NCBI GenBank assembly: GCA_963784195.1
Contig: CAWARA010000011.1
Span: 62,001 to 126,000 of the forward strand
Reading direction: 5' to 3'
DNA from: CAVQAH01 sp963784195
Lineage (GTDB): Bacteria > Acidobacteriota > Vicinamibacteria > Vicinamibacterales > 2-12-FULL-66-21
Length of the DNA stretch: 64,000 nucleotides
The notes below the pieces were generated by a model. It had not been told where the DNA came from, ran no database searches, and saw only the letters and a list, made by a program, of their open reading frames with translations. The position numbers and the translations under genes are program-made. Shown here in pieces: positions 24,728 to 33,523 of this stretch (position 1 is its first letter; each line of letters starts with the position of its first letter).

Positions 24728-27093
24728 CCCAACGCCACGAACTGGACCGTGACGGCCCCGCGCTTCGGTGCCAGCGCCACGCGATCGATCGTGACGTCTG
24801 CGGCAAACCGGTCGGTGAGCTGCTGCAGTTCGGTCTTGACCGTTTCCTCGATCTTCGCCTGCTCCTGCTTGACGGCTTCGACGGTCTCTTCCGCGCGCTT
24901 GATGTCCTCGGATTCCTTCATGCTTCGGCCGATGCCGCGCGCGGCGGTCGTGGCGCGTCCCAGCGAGCTGGCGCTGGCCGCCTTGCGGCCCAGGACCATA
25001 CCCAGAAGCGTCGCCCCCATGGACACAGCCGTCTGCAACTTCGCCTGCGAAGCCTGCCCACTCTCGCGTTCCCTGGCGGTCTCGGCCCGGCGAAGCCGAT
25101 CGACCAGCTGACGCTGTTTGCCCGCGTATTTCTCGCGTACCGCGTCGAGCGCGCGATCGCGCGCTTCGCGCTGAGAGTCCTGCAGCCTGATCCTGAAGTC
25201 GCGTTCGGTCTCCCCTGGCTTCGACGTCACCTTGAGCTCGGCGTTCGAGAACAGCTGGAGCGTCTCGCTCTCGGACAGGCTTTTGCTCAGGGACTTCTGC
25301 CAGGCGTCGTAGTTCCTCGGTTTCAGCGCGGCGTCAGGAACGGGGAGGAATTCGGCCGGGCCCTGCGGCTCGCTGCGCAGGTCGCCAGTCGCCACATCCA
25401 GGCGTGTCGCGTCCGCCCAGTCGACGGCAACAGGGCCGCCGCCAAGCGCCGCGGCAAACAGAACCTGCCGCTCTTCACTCACACCAAGCTTGGCATCGGA
25501 GAACCGCACGCGCCCACCGCCAAGGACGACGGGCCGGTAGACGACCGGGCCATCTCCGGAGTGCGGCACGAAGTACTGATCGATGCCCGGCGGCACCACT
25601 GGCCGCGCCCCGGCAGCCTGAACGGGCGCTGAGGGAGCAGGCTGGCGTCCGGCTCCCGGGGCCGCGTCAACCGGGCGGGCGGGCGCGGGAGCACTCCGGA
25701 CCGACTGGATCTTTCCGATGTCCTGACGCGACATCGGACCCTTCAAATACGACAAGGTCCAGCGGGTCTGAAAGACGAAGGGTGGCGGCTCGTGCACGTT
25801 GTGCAGCAGGAACATCCGCTTGCCGAGGCCCGACAGCAAGCGATCGACTTCGGCGCGGTCGAAGGAGCCAGAGGCCGCGCCCTCCAGACCGTCGAGCACC
25901 CTCAGCTTGTCGCGCTCGGTCTGAAGCCGGCCGAGAAACCAGGTCCCCGTGTTCGACAGGCCTTTGTAGTCGAGATCCACGGGGTTCTGAGTCGCGAGCA
26001 CGACGCCGATCCCGAAGGCACGGCCCTGCTTCAGCAGCGTCAGGAACGGACCTTTCGACGGCGGGTTCGCGACGGGCGGGAAGTAGCCCATGATTTCGTC
26101 CATGTAGACGATGGCGCGAAGGCTCGTCGTGCCGGACTGCCGCCGCATCCAGGCGACCACCTGATTCAGCAGCAGCGACACGAAGAACATCCGCTCGGCG
26201 TCGCCGAGGTGGGCGATCGAAAACACGGCGACCCGCGGTCGCCCGTCGGCGGTGTAGAAGAGCGTCGCCGGATCGAGTGACTCTCCCTCGAGCCACTGCT
26301 CGAATCCAGGCGCGGCCAGCAGGCCATTGAGCGTCATCGCGAGTTCGAACCGTTCTTTCGCCGGGTAGAAGGACTCGAGATCGACGACACCGACCTTCTG
26401 GAATGGCGGGGTCTGAACCTGCTGGATCAGCGCGCCCAGGTCCAGATCCCGGCCAGCCTGCCAGGCTGCGGCGAACACCGACGCGAGAAGCGTGTGCTCG
26501 CGGCTCCTGGGCGCAGCGTCCACCCCTGCGAGCGCGAGCAGGCTCGTCGCTGTGGTGCCGGCGCGCTCCGAAAGGAGCTCCCCGTCGGCAACCGATTCCG
26601 GCGGGGGCGCGGCCAGCGACGCGAGAATCGACACCTGACGCCCTGCGCGGCTCCCTGGCGTGTAGATCGCGAAGTCGGCGGCCTTACGCAGACGCTCGAT
26701 CCGGGCACCGTCTTCACCCCACTCTGCAAGCCCCTTCCCCCAACGTTCCGCCTCCGCCGACGCCTGGTCGTCAGGCGTCCGTCCAGCGCGACGCGCCTCG
26801 TCTTCATCGATCCACGGCCGGAAATCCTGCGGGCGCAACTGCGGAAACGTCAACAGCAGATTGCCCAGATCGCCCTTCGGATCGATGGCCAGCACGGGAA
26901 TGCCGTCGATGGCGGCTTCCTCGATCAGGCCCAGGCAGAGGCCGGTCTTCCCGCTTCCGGTCATGCCGACGGCGACCGCGTGCGTCACCAGATCGCGCGA
27001 ATCGTACAAGACCGGCTCGTCCTGGACCGCGCCCGTGGCGGGATCGCAGGGTCGGCCTAGATAAAAAAGGCCCAGCTTTTCGAAGTCCTTCAT
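24694..27093 (-). CDS. HerA/FtsK-like P-loop ATPase (DUF853-like)
   Basis: A 799-residue ATPase. The Walker A is VGMTGSGKTG at residue ~42, preceded by a VLYDSRDLVTHA strand. A switch motif IDPKGDLGNLL follows, and the Walker B is AIVYMDEIMGYFPP, then ATQNPVDLDYKGL as sensor. This is the DNA-translocase/HerA-type order seen in DUF853 proteins. Residues about 620-780 are charged and helical, rich in Glu/Arg/Lys, and probably a coiled coil. Possible roles are DNA or protein translocation. It overlaps by four bases with a small upstream gene and by 34 with the phosphoesterase downstream, forming a three-gene unit. Confidence 0.75.
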   Translation of the reverse strand: MKDFEKLGLFYLGRPCDPATGAVQDEPVLYDSRDLVTHAVAVGMTGSGKTGLCLGLIEEAAIDGIPVLAIDPKGDLGNLLLTFPQLRPQDFRPWIDEDEARRAGRTPDDQASAEAERWGKGLAEWGEDGARIERLRKAADFAIYTPGSRAGRQVSILASLAAPPPESVADGELLSERAGTTATSLLALAGVDAAPRSREHTLLASVFAAAWQAGRDLDLGALIQQVQTPPFQKVGVVDLESFYPAKERFELAMTLNGLLAAPGFEQWLEGESLDPATLFYTADGRPRVAVFSIAHLGDAERMFFVSLLLNQVVAWMRRQSGTTSLRAIVYMDEIMGYFPPVANPPSKGPFLTLLKQGRAFGIGVVLATQNPVDLDYKGLSNTGTWFLGRLQTERDKLRVLDGLEGAASGSFDRAEVDRLLSGLGKRMFLLHNVHEPPPFVFQTRWTLSYLKGPMSRQDIGKIQSVRSAPAPARPVDAAPGAGRQPAPSAPVQAAGARPVVPPGIDQYFVPHSGDGPVVYRPVVLGGGRVRFSDAKLGVSEERQVLFAAALGGGPVAVDWADATRLDVATGDLRSEPQGPAEFLPVPDAALKPRNYDAWQKSLSKSLSESETLQLFSNAELKVTSKPGETERDFRIRLQDSQREARDRALDAVREKYAGKQRQLVDRLRRAETARERESGQASQAKLQTAVSMGATLLGMVLGRKAASASSLGRATTAARGIGRSMKESEDIKRAEETVEAVKQEQAKIEETVKTELQQLTDRFAADVTIDRVALAPKRGAVTVQFVALGWLPTDGRGSG

Positions 27094-27377
27094 GGGTGTG
27101 TAAGCGCTGCCGAGGATTTGTCGTTAACCAACCAGAGATCCACGGGGATCGAGAGGAGCGGGTAGCGTTTTCTCAGCTCGACGACATGGCTGGCGTAGTC
27201 CTTCTTCAGAAAGCGCTCCGCCAGGAGATCGGCGCGAAGCCGCTTGATCTCGTACTTGTAGAGATCCCGCACGGCGTCGCGAAGTCGTTCCGGTGAAGTA
27301 TCCGGCAACGGCCGCAATCCATGCCGCGCGAGCTCGTCGAGCACGTTCGCGTGATATTGATATGCCACGACGCGCAC
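27090..27377 (-). CDS. Small hypothetical protein coupled to the HerA-like ATPase
   Basis: A 95-residue soluble protein beginning with a GTG codon (MRVVAYQYHANVLDELARHG). It is mostly helical, with a charged central part (RDLYKYEIKRLRADLLAERF) and no membrane segment or recognised domain. The last four bases overlap the ATPase start (ATGA), so the two are made together; a subunit or adaptor of the ATPase is a reasonable inference. TAGTAA and TAGAAC sequences lie just upstream of the start and may be its -10 box. Confidence 0.7.
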   Translation of the reverse strand: MRVVAYQYHANVLDELARHGLRPLPDTSPERLRDAVRDLYKYEIKRLRADLLAERFLKKDYASHVVELRKRYPLLSIPVDLWLVNDKSSAALTHP

Positions 27378-27467
27378 GTTCTACGTTACTATGCCCCGCG
27401 CATCAATCGACCGCGGGATCATCATTGACTTCGCATCATCACTAAGACAGAACCCGACGGAGCTTTC

Positions 27468-29075
27468 ATGTCCAGAACCGTAATTGCTGCGCTGGTCGTC
27501 CTCGTCGCCACGGCCGTTCCGACGGCGGCGCCCGAGACGATCAACCATGACGTCAATGCCCGTATCCGCAAGGAAGGGCGCGACAATTCGCAGATCATGC
27601 GGACCATGCATTATCTGACGGATGTTTACGGCCCGCGTTTGACCGGCTCGCCGAACCACAAGGCCGCGGCGGAGTGGGCGGTCAAGCAGATGACGGAATG
27701 GGGCTTCACCAACGGCCATCTGGAGCCCTGGGACTTCGGCCGGCCAGGCTGGCTGAACGAGCGGTTTTCCGGATTCATCGTGTCGCCCGTGAAGGATTCG
27801 CTCGTCGGCGAAGTCCTCGCCTGGACGCCTTCCACGAACGGCACGGTCGTCGCCGATGCCATAGGAATCACGCCGCCGGACCGCCCGACGGAGGCCGAGC
27901 TGAGCAGCTGGATTTCCGAAACGCAGCCGAAGATCAAGGGCCGGATTGTCCTGGTCGGCAACCGAACGATCGTCCCTGTCACCATCGTCAAATCGCCGCT
28001 GCGGCGGGACTACGACGAGCTTCGGCGCCAGTACGACCCGAATGCGGCCGCGGACCAGGGCCAGGGGCGCGGCGGCCGAGGCGGAGCGCCCGCAGCCCAG
28101 CGCCCGGGCGCGCTCCCTGCCAACGAGGTCAACGAGCGCATCGATGCGATGCTCGTCCAGGGCGGCGCGGCAGTCCGTCTCAACGACGCCGGCCGCGATC
28201 ACGGCCAGATCCGGGCGTTCAACAACCGGACGTTCGACATTACGAAGGTCGTGCCGACGGTCGTCCTGCGCAACGAAGACTACGGCCGGATCTCGCGGTT
28301 GCTCGCTGACGGCGTGGTCAAGCTGGAATTCAACATCGTCAACAAGAGCTACCCGGAAGGGAAAACGTCGTACAACGCGATCGCCGAGATCGCCGGGTCC
28401 GACAAGAAGGACGAAGTGGTCATGCTGGGCGGCCACCTGGACTCGTGGCACGCCGCGACCGGCGCCACCGACAATGCGATCGGCTGCGCGGTGATGATGG
28501 AGGCGGCCCGCATCCTCAAGGCCATCGGCGTTCAGCCCCGGCGCACGATCCGGGTGGCGCTCTGGGGCGGCGAGGAGCAGGGCCTGCTCGGGTCGAAGGC
28601 CTACGTCCGCGATCATTTCGGCACGTTCGAGACCCCGAAGCCGGAGTACGAGAAGTTCGCCGGTTACTTCAACGTCGATTCAGGCACGGGGCGCATCCGG
28701 GGAGCCAGCGTGTTCGGTCCACCCGAGGCGGCGACGATTCTCCGCGAGGTTCTCGCGCCCTTCGAGGATCTCGGTATCATGGGCGCCTCGGCGACGGCCA
28801 GCCGGCGCTCCGGCGGAACGGACAGCACGTCGTTCAACGAGGCGGGGCTGCCGGGAATCGGCCTGAGCCAGGACCCCATCGAATACGGCACCTACACCTG
28901 GCACACGAACCTCGACACGTACGAGCGAATCATCGAGGACGACGTGAAGAAATCTGCGGTGGCCATTGCGGCCGCCGTGTATCACCTGGCGATGCGCGAT
29001 ACGATGCTGCCGCGCTTCAGCAAGGACAAGATGCCGCCACCGCCGCAACCTGCGCGAAGCGGCTCGTCACAGTAG
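27468..29075 (+). CDS. Exported M28 family zinc peptidase
   Basis: A 535-residue protein with a signal peptide (MSRTVIAALVVLVATAVPTAA), a PA-like insert and an M28 catalytic domain. The two-zinc ligands are visible in order: His in GGHLDSWH, Asp in GATDNAIGC, Glu pair in GGEEQGLLG, Asp in YFNVDSGTGR and His in YTWHTNLDT. These are co-catalytic aminopeptidases acting in the periplasm or outside the cell. A GRGGRGGAPAAQRPG insert near residue 200 is low-complexity and resembles inserts in the M14 protein downstream. It is a single gene, divergent from the ATPase unit. Confidence 0.92.
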   Translation: MSRTVIAALVVLVATAVPTAAPETINHDVNARIRKEGRDNSQIMRTMHYLTDVYGPRLTGSPNHKAAAEWAVKQMTEWGFTNGHLEPWDFGRPGWLNERFSGFIVSPVKDSLVGEVLAWTPSTNGTVVADAIGITPPDRPTEAELSSWISETQPKIKGRIVLVGNRTIVPVTIVKSPLRRDYDELRRQYDPNAAADQGQGRGGRGGAPAAQRPGALPANEVNERIDAMLVQGGAAVRLNDAGRDHGQIRAFNNRTFDITKVVPTVVLRNEDYGRISRLLADGVVKLEFNIVNKSYPEGKTSYNAIAEIAGSDKKDEVVMLGGHLDSWHAATGATDNAIGCAVMMEAARILKAIGVQPRRTIRVALWGGEEQGLLGSKAYVRDHFGTFETPKPEYEKFAGYFNVDSGTGRIRGASVFGPPEAATILREVLAPFEDLGIMGASATASRRSGGTDSTSFNEAGLPGIGLSQDPIEYGTYTWHTNLDTYERIIEDDVKKSAVAIAAAVYHLAMRDTMLPRFSKDKMPPPPQPARSGSSQ

Positions 29076-29112
29076 TCAGACGGCGAGGGTCTCGACCCGA
29101 GAGGAGTCACTT

Positions 29113-29585
29113 ATGTCCGAGAACGAGGTGGTGGACGGTTCGGAAGAGGGCACGCTCACGCGAACCGCGGATTATGTCGGGAGCACGCTCGGGAGCGCCA
29201 CGCGTGCGGTGAGCGACACCGCACAGGCCGCGGCCAGCACGGCATCCAGTGTGGCCAGCAGCGTCACGTCGGCGGCCTCCGGCGCGGGAGATGCCGTGGC
29301 CGGGGCGGCATCGGGCGCGGTCAAGCGGGCGGCGAGCGCGCGGAAAGCGGTCAAGCGCACCGTCAAGAAGACCGTCAAAAGCGCGACGCGTGCGGTGAAA
29401 ACCACCGCGAGCCGTGCAAAGAAGGCTGTCGCGGGACCGAAGAAGAAGAAGAAGACCGCTAAGAAAGCGACGCGCGCCAAGGCCACCAGGAAAGCCAAAG
29501 GCGGCGCGACGAAGATGAAGGCCAAGGGGAAGGCCAAGGGAAAGGCAAGGGAAAGGCCAAGAGCAAGGCGCGCAAGAAGCGCTAG
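29113..29585 (+). CDS. Histone-H1-like lysine-rich DNA-binding protein (frameshift at the tail)
   Basis: The N-terminal third is Ala/Ser/Thr/Gly-rich, with repeated ASTASSVASSVTSAASG. The rest is Lys/Ala/Arg-rich with AKKA, KKKKKTAKKATRAKATRK and repeated KAKGK motifs, as in bacterial histone-H1-like proteins that coat and compact DNA. The ATG at 29113 follows GAGGAG. Near 29546 one C appears missing: restoring it continues the KGKAKSKARKKR pattern to a TAG at 29583-29585. The uncorrected frame runs to 29607 with an Arg/Ser tail. The structural role is inferred from composition only. Confidence 0.75.
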
Positions 29586-29590
29586 CGCGC

Positions 29591-29614
29591 GTAGCGTCCG
29601 GCTTTAGCCGGACC
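29591..29614. repeat. REP-like palindrome, GTAGCG family
   Basis: GTAGCG is followed by the palindrome TCCGGCTTTAGCCGGA. The same layout occurs at 54608-54630 and 63476-63498 on the opposite strand. Confidence 0.75.
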
Positions 29615-29624
29615 AGACAATCAA

Positions 29625-29655
29625 GGCCGGGCGATTCACTCGCCCGGCCTTTTTC
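29625..29655. terminator. Bidirectional intrinsic terminator between H1-like and M14 genes
   Basis: GGCCGGGCGA and TCGCCCGGCC form a perfect 10-bp stem around a TTCAC loop, followed by five T residues on the plus strand. It sits between convergent genes and could serve both. Confidence 0.85.
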
Positions 29656-29661
29656 CTTTGC

Positions 29662-32545
29662 TCAGCGCGATGCGCTGTTCGTCGTCGGGCTCGAACCCGG
29701 CGCCGCGGTCGACAGGTAGATGCCGTTGAACAGGAACTTGAACGTTCCGTGCGGCTGCGCCCGGAAGGTGATCTCAGGACCGAAAAGGAAGAGCTTTCCC
29801 TTCCCCACCGTCGCGTCGAGGACCTGAACGCCGCCATTGAGGTAACCCTGGCCGTACGCCCAGCCGCTGCGCAGCGGCGTCGGAGAATCGAACCAGGCGA
29901 TCGGCTTCACGCCTTTGGCCGTAGCTGACGGATCCAGCCGGAACACCGGACTGTTGTCGAAGAACACGTCCACCGGGTTCGTGATGCCGTGGGCGATGGG
30001 CGCCGTGTTGTCCACGACCATCCGCAGGACCGAGCCGGGGACGTAGGTACTTTTCGGTCGGCAGTTGCCGCTCCGTGCCGTCTGGAGACTTCTCCACCAG
30101 ATGGTTGCCGACCGGCAGATCGAAGAGCTCCGCGAGGTTCATCGCGGAACGCCCCACGCCGAGAACGGTGCCGCCGGCCTCCACGAACTTCTTCAGCTGC
30201 GGAAATGTCTGGGCAGCCGTGTAGGCACCCTGCATGGCCTCGAATTCCGGCGGAAGCGGCAGGCCGCCGCCACCACCGCCCCGGCCACCACCACCGCCTC
30301 CGCCACCGCCTGCCGCCGCGACCTCCGCGGCCGCCGCCGGCCGGCGCCGGTCCGACGCCTGACGGGAAGATGATGACGTCATACTTCGCGGAGAGGTTCT
30401 CGAGGTCCATAGCTTTCGGATACACGACCTCGAACGGGAACTCGAACTGCTCGAGCAGCCAGCGCGTCCAGCCGGACGGCATGGAGCCGCCGTACTGATC
30501 GGCCAGGGCGATGCGTGGCTTGCGCAGCTTGATGGCGTCACCACCCGCGGCTCGGGCCGCACCCTCGAAGTTGACGCCGAGGTCCGCCGCAATCTTCGCC
30601 ACGAGCGCCGCCGTTGTCGGCTTGCTGGTCACGTAGAAGGCACCCTGCTGGGTCCCGCTGGTGATCCAGGACACCTCTTCGCCAGCGGCCAGGAGCCGGT
30701 TGATGGCTACGAACGAATCGTTCGTGGAGTGACTCAGCAGATAGCCGGTGCCGGCCGTGCCCGTCACTTTCCCGGGCGCCGGCTTCTGCACGCCTTCGAC
30801 CTTTTCGAATGGCCCGTCGACGGCGTCCAGCACGCGATCGAACTTCACACCCATCTGGTAGGCCAGCGTCCAGCCGGCGTTGTCATACGGCCGCGTGGGC
30901 GGGCCACCCGGGTAGGGGATGTCATCCGGATGATCCTGCGGCTCGAACATGTCGAGCACGTGGGGCCGGAACGCCTGCGCAGACTTGACGACGTACGATC
31001 CGGCCGGATAGTTCTTCCCGGCCAGGCTGAATGGCTGCGTCGAACGGTGCACGGTCACGCCGGTCTTAATCAACGCGTTCACGAACTTTGTCGCGGTCGG
31101 GAAATCCGGCTGGTCAGAGGGCATCACGAAACCACGTGGATCGCGGCCGCTGGGATCCCGCAGCAGCTTCTTGAACTCCTCAGCCGTCGCGCCGCCGCCG
31201 CGACCGCCACGGCCGCCGCCAGCGTCGGGCTCGTCGCCAGCAGGTGCATCCCCGCCGCGCCCCCCGCGGCCACCAGGCGGCGTCAGGGCCGCCTGCGCGG
31301 CGATGATTCGCCGCGGGGTCGGCGTCCAGGAATCCCGGCTGCCGCGCTGAATGGAGTTCTTCCCCATCTGATAGATGTTGTAGAGGAAGTTCTCACGGTT
31401 ACGCGAAGCGATATCGAAGACGGCGTAGTTGGCGGTCACCGAGTAATCGATTGACTGCCGGAAGTGCCAGACCGTCTGCGGCTCGATCGGGAAATGGAGA
31501 TTCGAGTCGGGCAGCTGCTTGTTCGGCAGGAACGGGATTGTCACCGGCGTCGGGTTGCCGATGGTCTCCGTCAGCAGCCCGATCATGTTGTGGAAATACA
31601 CCGTCGTCCGCAGGCCACCGTTCCACCACGTCGAGTAGCTCGAGCCGCGGCGGCTGGTGACGCCCGGCTTGCCCTCGGCGGCGAACCGGCTGTGCATCGC
31701 GGCGCCGACGAGATCGAGCTGCGCCGGCACCAGTGGATCGTAGTTGTAGTTGAACGGATCGCGGAACGGTGGCGCGAACATCACCGTCCCGGCCGGACCG
31801 GTCTGGTGATGGTTGTACATGATCTGCGGGAACCACTCGTGATACAGCACCCGGTTCATGTTGGTGCTCTCGGGCTGCGACGACATGTAGAAATCGCGAT
31901 TGTTGTCGTGGCCCGACGTACTTCTGATACAGCCGCGGGATACCGGGCCCCTGACCGCGCTGCTGCGGGTTCGGGTTCCTCATGTACCAGCTCGGACACC
32001 AGCTCCATGCCATCCGGGTTCGCGTGCACGGCCAGAATCACGAGATCGTTGAGAAACCTCATCGTCTCGGCGTCGGTGCGGCTCACCAGCTGGTAGACGG
32101 TTTCGATCAATTGGTGCGCGCCGAGCACTTCGGTGGCATGCAGTCCCCCGTCGAACCAGACGACGCCTTTGCCTTCTTTCGCAAGGGCGCGCGCCTGCTC
32201 GTCGGTCAGCCCTTCGGCCTGCGCGAGCTGCCGCGAAATCTGCTTGTAGCGCTCGAGCTTCTTGTGGTTTTCCGGCGACGTGATGATCGCCATCAGCTGC
32301 GGGCGGCCCTCAGCGGTCTTGCCGATCTCGACCACTTTCATGCGGTCGGACTCTTTGTCGAGCTTCTGCCAGTAGTCGACGAATTGTGTGTAGGTCGCGA
32401 GCTGGTAGTCGTCGCCGATGTTGAACCCGAAGTGCTGCTTCGGCGCCGTCACGGCCGGTGCCGACTGCGCCGCTACACTCGCGGCAGTCAGCAGGGCGAC
32501 CGTCATTCCGACGGCAATCCGCCTGGTACGCATGAGCATTCTCAA
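29662..32545 (-). CDS. Exported M14-family zinc carboxypeptidase-like protein (four frameshifts)
   Basis: Five consecutive frames together give a ~960-residue protein with a signal peptide (TVALLTAASVAAQS). The M14 metal site is GGLHATEVLG (HxxE), followed by HANPDGMELV and a later YNHHQTGPAG supplying the third histidine. A C-terminal glutamine-amidotransferase-like part contains YDVIIFPSGVGPAP and GGTVLGVGRSAMNLAELF. The frames change near 31988, 31912, 30311 and 30046, each time as if one base were added, and removal restores conserved motifs such as YVGHDNNRDFYM. Three glycine-rich (GGRGG) inserts are present. Sequencing error is more likely than decay, but a pseudogene cannot be excluded. 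Confidence 0.78.
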
Positions 32546-32577
32546 CCCTCCCGATGGAACGCCGATACGATATCACG

Positions 32578-32804
32578 GGGGTTCAAGACGGGGGTTCACG
32601 ACGGGGGTTCAGGACGGGGGTTCAGCGACGGGGGTTCAGACGGGGTTCACACGGAAGTTCTGGCGGGGCGACGTCGTGCTTGGGCGAAGTGGTGTGACGA
32701 AGGAGGGTTGGCGGAGCGAGGTTCCCGACGAGGGCTCGATTGCGGGACCACGGCGAACATCGTCGCCATTGGTCCCGAGGGTTGAACCCCCGTCGTGAAC
32801 CTCG
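32578..32804. repeat. 13-bp GGGGGTTCAAGAC array with inverted partner
   Basis: Five to six G-rich 13-bp units occupy 32578-32655. The reverse complement, GTTGAACCCCCGTCGTGAAC, lies at 32781-32800. The unit is the same family as the 12-bp repeat around lysE. No gene is seen in the 268-base gap 32546-32813. Confidence 0.88.
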
Positions 32805-32813
32805 CGCCGCGCC

Positions 32814-33365
32814 TTACTTGATCGGCATCGCTCCCGGAGGTGCGCCCGTTTCAGGCATTGTTGCGCCCAGCAGTCCGGTGGCCTCGTAGATGACGCCGTC
32901 CGAGTTGGTGCCGAAGTGCCGCGCGGGCGGGGTCGTATCGAGTGGGTCCGCCACGAGCGCATACCCGGCCGCTGACTGGCCGATTGAAAGGCCGTTGCAG
33001 GTCGCCGGCGCACCAGGCACCGCGGTTCCCGCCATGCTGAACGAGTAGCCGCTCTTGATGAATGTCGGCCCCGACGCCAGCTCCTTTGCGACGAATCCTT
33101 CCTTTGCTCCCGACGGAATTTTCGCGAGCGTCGGCAGGTCGGGCGAGTAGAACCCGAGGCCGCACGAGATCGCGTAGCTGACTTGTGCGCTGTTGATCAC
33201 TCGCAAGGTGCCGAGCGCCGACGACGACTGGGCCGCGCCGCGTGCGCGCATCAAACCGGGAATCGCCAGCGTCGACAGCAGGCCGATGAGGGCGACCACG
33301 AAGAGCATGTCAATCAGCGTGAAGCCCGCCTCGCCGCGTCCTCTTCCCGCTCTTTTTGGATGCAT
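32814..33365 (-). CDS. Type IV pilin-like protein (prepilin)
   Basis: A short basic leader ends in a prepilin peptidase site, EAG/FTLIDMLFVVALIGLLS. The hydrophobic N-terminal helix of a type IVa pilin or major pseudopilin follows. Position 5 of the mature protein is Asp rather than the usual Glu. The C-terminal ~130 residues contain two Cys (SCGLGF and ATCNGL) that may form a disulfide, and a FGTNSDGVIYEATG end like those of other acidobacterial pilins. The ATG at 33365 follows GGGAG at good spacing; a GTG nine bases upstream is the alternative. No pilus assembly genes are in this window. Confidence 0.82.
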   Translation of the reverse strand: MHPKRAGRGRGEAGFTLIDMLFVVALIGLLSTLAIPGLMRARGAAQSSSALGTLRVINSAQVSYAISCGLGFYSPDLPTLAKIPSGAKEGFVAKELASGPTFIKSGYSFSMAGTAVPGAPATCNGLSIGQSAAGYALVADPLDTTPPARHFGTNSDGVIYEATGLLGATMPETGAPPGAMPIK

Positions 33366-33418
33366 CGTCTTCACTCCCGGGAGACCACTCCAACGTCTTC
33401 CCTGTCCTGGACACTTTT

Positions 33419-33432
33419 TGGCAACGTTGCCA
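33419..33432. promoter_or_regulatory. 14-bp perfect palindrome upstream of pilin gene
   Basis: TGGCAACGTTGCCA is flanked by T-rich and A-rich runs, about 55 bases upstream of the pilin start. It may be a regulator-binding site; the zero-length loop argues against a terminator. Confidence 0.4.
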
Positions 33433-33523
33433 TTTTTCGACAGGCCGAAAAGTGGCTGAAGCCAAATCCCAGGTCCCGTAGACTTGCTGGCCGGTTCACT
33501 CGAAGGGCGCTATTTGCAATTAC

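Noticed and set aside
33400..33440. Sigma-54 promoter for the pilin gene
   Set aside because: TGGCA and TTGC are present but their spacing is three bases too short for the -24/-12 arrangement.
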